NCBI GenBank assembly: GCA_037962975.1
Contig: CM075673.1
Location: 119,741,001-119,805,000, forward strand
Source of the DNA: Clitoria ternatea
Taxonomy: Eukaryota; Streptophyta; Magnoliopsida; Fabales; Fabaceae
DNA: 64,000 nucleotides
Direction: 5' to 3'
The notes beneath the pieces were generated by a model. It was not told where the DNA came from. It made no database searches and was given only the letters and a program-made list of their open reading frames with translations. Positions within the stretch are counted from its first letter, which is position 1. Every line of letters starts with the position of its first letter. Positions 60,801 to 64,000 of this stretch are shown in pieces. The position numbers and the translations under genes are program-made.

Positions 60801-61712
60801 GGAGAACGACTCGAGAACTCCAGCAACAACAACAACAATTCCGGACTATCCCTAGAAGGAATTCGGCCATTTTTCAACTCTTCCATATACGCTTTATAAA
60901 TATCTGGTGACTGAAAACAAATGTAAACAATCTTAATTACAACACAATCTCAATCTATCATACACAGTAGCAGAAAAAAAAAATGCTAAAAGCATAACAT
61001 CTTACGAGCAACACACAAAGTTAAGATTGAGTTTAACCTCGGAAAATAAATGGAAAAACTTTTTCCTGCAAGCCCTTCGTTCACGGAAAGACCTCTGCAT
61101 AACTAAATTAAGCAAAGAAGCTTGCGACGCAGCGACCCTACACAAAGCATTCTTCGAAACCGCAGCGAACTGGCTCTTAGTCAGAAGCAGGCAAGACCAA
61201 GCGAGAAGCCTGTAGCACCCTACGTGAGATTGAAACTTCACTTGCTTCTCCATATTCTGAACAAGACCCGCCGCAAAAGTCTTCATGAAAATCGTTGCAC
61301 CTAAGGCTCTCACAATCACGTCATCCACGGCTTTTCGCGATCTACGATCATCGTAAATCGCCACCGTTCGGAACACTATGTCGGTGAGCAGCGAAGCGAG
61401 CTCCGGCGACATATCTGCAAACACCAAAACGGCGGTGTTTAACAAACGAATCACAAATTCAGAGCATGCATGTCTTCAATTCATAAGCAATAATAACAAA
61501 AAGGAAAAACAAAAAAGTGAAAATCGCGATGAAACAGTTGTGGTTTATAAGCGAGGTGCAATGTGTTGAGTTGAGAAACGGTGTGATGGACCTGGAGTTG
61601 ATGAATTCAAGAAGGAAGGGATTTCGCGATGGAATATTCGAAATCGTTGGTTGGTGGAAGAAGTGGAAACGAGTTCGGAGATGGAAACCAGAGAGTGCAA
61701 CGATTCCACCAT
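26914..61712 (-). CDS. GCN1: GCN1 / ILITYHIA translational activator, complete, 60 exons
   Basis: Sixty exons join with every phase closing, giving 7,887 bases and 2,628 residues with no internal stop. That is about the length of known plant GCN1. The protein is an almost continuous array of HEAT repeats. In this family GCN1 rides on stalled or collided ribosomes in the cytosol, binds the RWD domain of the kinase GCN2, and so promotes eIF2alpha phosphorylation. Arabidopsis ILITYHIA mutants are affected in defence and in leaf and chloroplast development. The start ATG (61,710-61,712) opens MVESLHSLVSISELVSTSST, as in relatives; an upstream in-frame ATG is noted in the findings. The gene ends in an acidic tail (YSDDSDTSDEDTIM) and TAG at 26,914-26,916. 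Exon lists are in the five segment entries. Two introns have GC donors; the others checked are GT-AG. Introns 12, 18, 51 and 58 exceed 2 kb, and introns 12, 18, 51 and 58 hold repeats. Confidence 0.96.
27940..28330. repeat. Two tandem copies of a dispersed intron repeat (GCN1 intron 58)
   Basis: TTAAATTTGGATATTGGGTC at about 27,952 and TTAAATTTAGGTATTAGGCC at about 28,194 begin two related blocks. Each continues through CTAGCTCATA(G/A)GATGA and CATATCTCTA(G/A)TCAATATG. Between them lies a segment with GGCTCTGATACCAT, the complement of ATGGTATCAGAGCC, a word known from plant retroelement primer-binding regions. Related sequence occurs in introns 12 and 18. Confidence 0.7.
31283..31640. repeat. 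GACACCGGACAC-type repeat in GCN1 intron 53
   Basis: The segment runs from ACACAGACACCGGACACTTA to CAAAATGGAAAGGTGTCCGT and contains scattered GACAC and GTGTC words in opposite orientations (for example GTGTCTGACACGTGTTG near 31,553). The ends look like imperfect inverted repeats, as in a decayed MITE, but no clear target duplication was found. Confidence 0.4.
32192..32211. repeat. Poly-C tract, GCN1 intron 53
   Basis: Twenty consecutive C residues. Tract length in such runs is prone to sequencing and replication error. Confidence 0.9.
33670..34651 (+). mobile_element. LTR-like start, TGTAACATCCTA family, GCN1 intron 51
   Basis: TGTAACATCCTAAAATTTG at 33,670 matches, in opposite orientation, the termini of segments A and B (…GGATGTTACA). 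A/T-rich sequence with TATATA runs follows. The hAT element at 34,660 is inserted into this DNA, and the remainder would continue from 38,231. I could not find the right end or a target duplication, so the extent is provisional. Confidence 0.4.
34660..38222 (-). mobile_element. hAT transposon copy 1 (3,563 bp), transposase-bearing but broken
   Basis: A perfect 8-bp target duplication, GGTCAAGC, flanks the element (34,652-34,659 and 38,223-38,230). The termini are short imperfect inverted repeats: the left end reads CATACTAGTCAATC and the right end, reverse-complemented, CATACTTGTCAATAGCGG. Subterminal TAGCGG and GCCGCTA words are dense at both ends. The 8-bp duplication together with a BED/hAT transposase identifies the hAT superfamily. 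It lies in intron 51 of GCN1 with its transposase in the same direction as GCN1. A 17-G tract is at 37,883-37,899. Confidence 0.93.
35048..37669 (-). pseudogene. hAT transposase (BED zinc finger, DUF659, hAT-C), frameshifted
   Basis: The start MAEEIPTRTVEGNAARF at 37,669 leads into a BED finger (CDFCGKTTTGG, RAKRHQMGVRGDC; about 37,440-37,520). The DUF659 region follows (SDGWIDRKNRTLINFLVYC, VITDNGSNYVKDG; 36,631-36,876), then LPCAAHCLDLMLENIG (about 36,550) and the 35,796-36,356 block. At least three introns are evident, for example after VKDG at about 36,659 and after MAPG at about 35,808. The end is an acidic tail to 35,048. Breaks are an extra AG pair near 37,366, another near 36,900, a one-base loss near 36,391, a one-base loss near 35,655, and a TGA replacing the Trp of the hAT-C CERNW motif at about 35,627. 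This copy cannot make a full transposase. Confidence 0.88.
38676..43552 (-). CDS. GCN1: GCN1 exons 31-51, eEF3-like and downstream HEAT region (residues 1466-2236)
   Basis: Exons: 43552-43430, 43348-43292, 43208-43098, 43019-42828, 42741-42568, 42055-41945, 41844-41775, 41663-41585, 41307-41205, 41130-40960, 40837-40715, 40638-40525, 40394-40288, 40208-40157, 40030-39924, 39810-39751, 39667-39553, 39403-39293, 39195-39058, 38986-38864, 38747-38676. This is the best-conserved part, with LEDKAWRTKQSSVQLLGAM, LVPIVHRGLRERSADTKKRA, GNMCSLVTEPKDMIPYIGL, DPIPEVRSVAARAIGSL and VRESAGLAFSTLYK. An acidic loop, EGGSDDEGSSTEAHGRAI, lies at about residues 1814-1831. The later HEAT repeats correspond to the GCN2-binding side of the yeast protein. 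Confidence 0.95.
40888..40918. repeat. (AAT)n microsatellite, GCN1 intron 40
   Basis: About ten AAT units lie 50 bases downstream (gene sense) of exon 41's acceptor side neighbour, within the short intron between exons 40 and 41. Confidence 0.9.
45105..49979 (-). CDS. GCN1: GCN1 exons 19-30, central HEAT region (residues 889-1465)
   Basis: Exons: 49979-49680, 49592-49476, 49386-49285, 49201-49052, 48016-47852, 47780-47604, 46825-46703, 46553-46473, 46378-46262, 45772-45600, 45420-45343, 45252-45105. Landmarks are VEPLLRSPIVSDEAFE, ALYGVYAKDVHVRMACLNAV, IWIALHDPEK, LFPIFENYLNKT, YGERRGAAFGLAGLVKGFG and VREAAECAARAMM. The last part begins the segment that resembles the HEAT domain of fungal elongation factor 3 (eEF3), which in yeast GCN1 is needed for ribosome binding. 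Several introns here are 1 kb or more (after exons 22 and 24) and are A/T-rich without recognisable genes. Confidence 0.95.
48843..48879. repeat. (GAT)n microsatellite, GCN1 intron 22
   Basis: About twelve GAT units form a clean trinucleotide array in a long A/T-rich intron. Confidence 0.9.
50150..50420. repeat. Dispersed intron repeat, GCN1 intron 18 copy
   Basis: The words GGGCCTAAATCATCCCCCAA, ATCTTAACACACACCTCTCA, GGACAGGACATTTGAAACAT and ATAGGCTCTAATACTATTG follow in the same order as related words in introns 12 (56,400-56,640) and 58. This marks one diverged repeat family. Confidence 0.55.
50868..51849 (-). mobile_element. hAT transposon copy 2 (982 bp), internally deleted
   Basis: Flanked by a perfect ATTTAATA duplication (50,860-50,867 and 51,850-51,857). 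The left end reads CATACTAGTTAATCCCAAAT; the right end reverse-complements to CATACTTGTCAATAGCGG. Inside, on the minus strand, a start of the transposase survives near 51,237 (MAENTARDVERNAANVRF, close to the copy 1 start) and runs straight into left-end sequence. Nearly all transposase coding sequence has therefore been deleted, as in Ds-type derivatives. A 19-G tract lies at 51,425-51,443. The right end carries a duplicated GGCGCTATAGCGGCCGCTA. Confidence 0.93.
51865..52558 (-). mobile_element. hAT transposon copy 3 (694 bp), more deeply deleted
   Basis: Flanked by a perfect ATAGCAAG duplication (51,857-51,864 and 52,559-52,566). The left end CATACTAGTCAGTCCCAAAT and the right end (reverse complement CATACTAGTCAATAGCGG) match copies 1 and 2. 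It retains the subterminal left sequence (GGAGCGGCC, TTGAATAAACCTATATAAAT) and the transposase 5' leader (CAGCCCTTCAACAGCC, CGCCGGAGAAGACA repeats), with no transposase start. Orientation is the same as the other two. Confidence 0.93.
52985..54279 (-). CDS. GCN1: GCN1 exons 13-18, charged linker (residues 671-888)
   Basis: Exons: 54279-54202, 54031-53912, 53790-53731, 53556-53431, 53351-53252, 53154-52985. Exon 14 carries NPLEQQAAMSALSNLMSI and exon 16 IFHTPEGMLSTEQGVYVAES. Exons 16-18 form a highly charged section (YDDDDG, KRDAGKAAKKADKGKTAKEE) that interrupts the HEAT array, followed by a helical SEIQKNLSLMLRTLGDMA segment. Exon 17 ends at G|GCAAGT, the second GC donor, and splicing there creates the Asp of AKKADKGKT, which is conserved in the family. 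Confidence 0.95.
53659..53695. repeat. (ATCAAT)n hexamer repeat, GCN1 intron 15
   Basis: About six ATATCA/ATCAAT units lie in the intron between exons 15 and 16. Confidence 0.85.
54984..56700. repeat. Repeat-rich core of GCN1 intron 12
   Basis: This 2.7-kb intron carries a 14-C tract (54,984-54,997) and a 13-C tract (55,714-55,726). It also has a segment with LTR-like words near 55,860-56,000 and two adjacent partial copies of the dispersed intron repeat at about 56,400-56,640 (AGTTAGCTCAAGAGA and AAAGCTAGCTCAAGAGA, TTAACACATCCCCCCA, CTCTGATATCATGTTAGAA). The open frames at 54,981-55,659 show no protein family signal and are not supported as genes. Confidence 0.55.
57014..61712 (-). CDS. GCN1: GCN1 exons 1-12, N-terminal HEAT region (residues 1-670)
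   Basis: Exons: 61712-61592, 61414-61038, 60910-60779, 60677-60296, 60142-59996, 58957-58773, 58680-58554, 58434-58361, 58286-58210, 58120-58084, 57999-57833, 57197-57014. Recognisable stretches are IYDDRRSRKAVDDVI, MKTFAAGLVQNMEKQ and CYRLLAWSCLLL in exon 2, VKMLKRNPEIVLESVG in exon 4, and LVKTGFTKAVQRLDG in exon 7. In yeast GCN1 the N-terminal region contributes to ribosome association. Exon 10 is only 37 bases. The donor of exon 11 is AG|GCAAGT, and the next exon restores a Ser codon across the junction, which supports a real GC-AG intron. Confidence 0.95.
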
Positions 61713-62150
61713 TGTGAAGAGATGAAGATCCGAATCTGAACTGCACACACTGTGTTTCACTTTCAGTTGCTGAGTAACGATATTGGCTAGGGTTTTGGGT
61801 ACTGCTATATCTTGTTCCTGTAGTGAGTGTTCAGCTCGGACTTTCGTTGAAGTGAAAAATGAACCAACGACAACTTTTTGCCTTTTGCTCTTTTCTGTAT
61901 TTTTTATTTTATCTTTTTTGGATGGGAAGGAGATTGGAGGAATAGTCTGCCCGGGCAGTTTGCATGGCCTTTTTTGAGTGGCCTTTTGGGCCAACAGGAC
62001 TATTTCATGGTTCTTATTCAGTGTTTACTTTTAACACCGCTATAAATTTATCTTGACACCATCCATTTAAATGCTCGGGCTTATCCCTAATAACTTTAGC
62101 TAATCATGTCATGCGTCTTCCCTTCTCCCTACATATTCATTGCATCAATG
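61713..62150 (-). promoter_or_regulatory. GCN1 upstream region and presumed promoter
   Basis: The 5' flank holds GGCCCA (plus-strand TGGGCC, 61,987-61,992), a site-II-type element common in promoters of plant translation and growth genes, 275 bases before the ATG. Most of the interval also stays open in the GCN1 frame back to an ATG at 61,994. No convincing TATA box was located on the minus strand, and the transcription start is unknown. Confidence 0.4.
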
Positions 62151-62357
62151 TGTTATTCGATAATATCGAATCTATTAGAAAACATAATAGTGGATGTCCC
62201 CCCTTCCTATAAATACCCCTCCTCTCATATTTATTGAACACATTTTTTCTTCATTCTCCTACTACAATTTCATCTTCAATTCTCTTCTCTCATTTTGCTC
62301 TCTACAAGCTCTTCTCCTTTCATTTATCTTCCTCTATAATTTAGTTTATTCATAACA
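62151..62357 (+). mobile_element. Small copia-type LTR with adjacent primer-binding-like site
   Basis: TGTTATTCGATAA to CATAACA delimit about 207 bases with a TATA box (TATAAATA, 62,208-62,215) followed by a pyrimidine-rich leader. Directly after it comes ATTATCAGCATAAAATTCTG, resembling the TTATCAGCACGA motif found just inside several plant copia LTRs. No coding sequence or second LTR follows, so it is a remnant. Confidence 0.5.
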
Positions 62358-63743
62358 CATTATCAGCATAAAATTCTGACCAGCTAAGATCTAGTCAGGC
62401 CTACGAAAGGTAATATATGATTGTTATTATTATTCTTGAGAATATCAATTTATATACCTTATATTATTTATGTATATATTATAAAAGTTCCCGAAGAACC
62501 TATATTTAAACATCCCAGAAAGATGTATAAGACTATATTTATATCATTAAAAAAAAATAGGTTCCTAAAGAACTTATTCATAATATAAAATTAATAAACA
62601 GAATTTTTGAAGAATTAAAAAAATAAAAAAAATTATCAATAGTTACCAAAGAACTATAACAATCTATAGATAAAAATAAAAATTTAATGCATTTCACGAT
62701 ACTTCACTATAGCCCTTTTCATGTACTAATTGCTATTTATATATTATATAATTGTATATTGTGTTGCTGTAGCATTTAGCTTACCTACTTCACGCTTAGC
62801 ATAGCTCACTACCTGCACTACTTAAATTATTTTATATGTATCCACTACCTGTAGCTTCATGTTAATGCATACTGATTGAGTAACTAATGCTTTGCTCCTT
62901 TATTTTATATTTATGTACCTGTTGGATTATTATAAATTTTAGTATTAATAAAATATATATATATATATAATAATATGTGATGCGTTTATTAAAAACTGAG
63001 CTTATTAAGAATATCACGTAATACTGCATGATTGAAAGATTACATTATTTTATATTATTATAATATCTGATAATAATTGTTACTCCACTACATTCATAAT
63101 TTTATTGTTATAATAATTTCTCTATATATATATAATAGAGTTAATAAATAATATAACATTAACAAGGATTTGAATCTGAAACTTATAACATGATAAGTTA
63201 TCATTATACCATTTGGCCACTAGTATTTAAATGATATTTTATGAAAATTTTAAATTTTCATTACCGGATCATTTATGTGAAATTTTATTTAAGTTTTATA
63301 AGTTACTTTATCTATCTTTAAAAAAATACAATATTACTCTTATAAGAAAATAAGATATAATATAAATATTTATAATCATTATAAAATTTTCTAAAGAACT
63401 TATATTTAAAACATCCCTGTAGGGTGTATAAGATTAATGGTCATATAATTCGATCATTATTGAAGTCATAAATATTATATTATCATATATGTTCTAGAAG
63501 AACTTAAAAGAATTCTAGAAGAATTCTTGAAAACACTTATTGATAATTCCTGAAGAATTACAATTATCTAAGAAATTAAAAAAAGGTAGTGTTATAATAA
63601 TTGTAATGAGATAAAAGAAATTGTATTATACATTCATGTGAACCTACTAGCTCCGGCTTTTAAACAATTCAATTATTATAAAAAATGTCAAAAGCTTTTA
63701 AACTATTCAATTATTATTAAAATGACAAAAATGTTGGCATTTT

Positions 63744-63791
<48 letters not shown>

Positions 63792-64000
63792 TACACGTAT
63801 TGAGTCTACTATGAATTTTATTTGTTTAATGAATTCATTCTTTAGCCATAATTTTATTATAGTTAAATTAATATATTTTGTGCTATTTAGAATCACTTCT
63901 AAATTGAAATTATGTGAGAAAAAAAATATCACTGGAAGTGATATGTTAGAAAAGGACATTCTCCACTTTTCATGCATCCAATATGCTCCTGCAGTAGCAA
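62358..64000. other. A/T-rich intergenic DNA with short degenerate repeats
   Basis: No gene was recognised. A block reading AGAAC(C/T)TATATTTAAA.CATCCC..(A/G)GTGTATAAGA-like occurs at about 62,494 and again at about 63,395. AGAATTCTAGAAGAATTC-type repeats lie around 63,490-63,570. An (AAT)n array covers 63,747-63,789. The region is probably the decayed interior of the copia element whose LTR is at 62,151. Confidence 0.45.

Noticed and set aside
60310..61304. Plus-strand frames of 60-112 codons near 60.3-61.3 kb
   Set aside because: They are shadows of GCN1 exons 2-4 on the opposite strand.
1..64000. tRNA genes
   Set aside because: I saw no cloverleaf-capable segment with both A- and B-box motifs, but no covariance search could be run.

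Overview
The window is nuclear DNA from a flowering plant, most likely a legume. The evidence is plant-style genes with many short exons and GT-AG introns, AT-rich introns, Ty1-copia and hAT transposons, a 5S-bearing Cassandra-type LTR, and a neprosin-family gene. The legume assignment is an inference from the look of the two proteins and the repeats; the species cannot be fixed from the sequence alone. No organellar, bacterial or CRISPR-like content was seen.

Layout. Positions 1-17,550 are a nest of retroelements. They hold a retroelement-like stretch carrying an ACTCGG-rich minisatellite (about 1-2,745), a decayed Ty1-copia element of SIRE/Maximus type with pol and a downstream env-like reading region (2,746 to about 11,950), a solo Cassandra-type LTR with 5S-rRNA homology inserted into that element's 3' LTR (11,173-11,670, CTTGG duplication), and two related LTR-like segments ending in GGATGTTACA (to 13,281 and 17,548). 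A quiet intergenic stretch follows. A seven-exon neprosin-domain gene lies on the minus strand (20,450-23,744, predicted 434 aa).

The main gene is a complete minus-strand GCN1/ILITYHIA orthologue (26,914-61,712). I resolved 60 exons. All splice phases close, giving 7,887 coding bases and a 2,628-residue HEAT-repeat protein with no internal stop. Two of its introns use GC-AG borders. In this family the protein senses stalled ribosomes and activates the kinase GCN2, which phosphorylates eIF2alpha.

The GCN1 introns host most of the structural novelty. Three same-family hAT transposons have perfect 8-bp target duplications: one 3.56-kb copy with a broken BED/DUF659/hAT-C transposase in intron 51, and two internally deleted relatives (982 and 694 bp) almost back to back in intron 18. 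The target duplications of those two overlap by one base. Intron repeats of a second dispersed family lie in introns 12, 18 and 58, and an LTR-like start of the GGATGTTACA family lies in intron 51. Upstream of GCN1 (61.7-64 kb) there is a site-II-like promoter motif and a small copia-type LTR with an adjacent primer-binding-like site.
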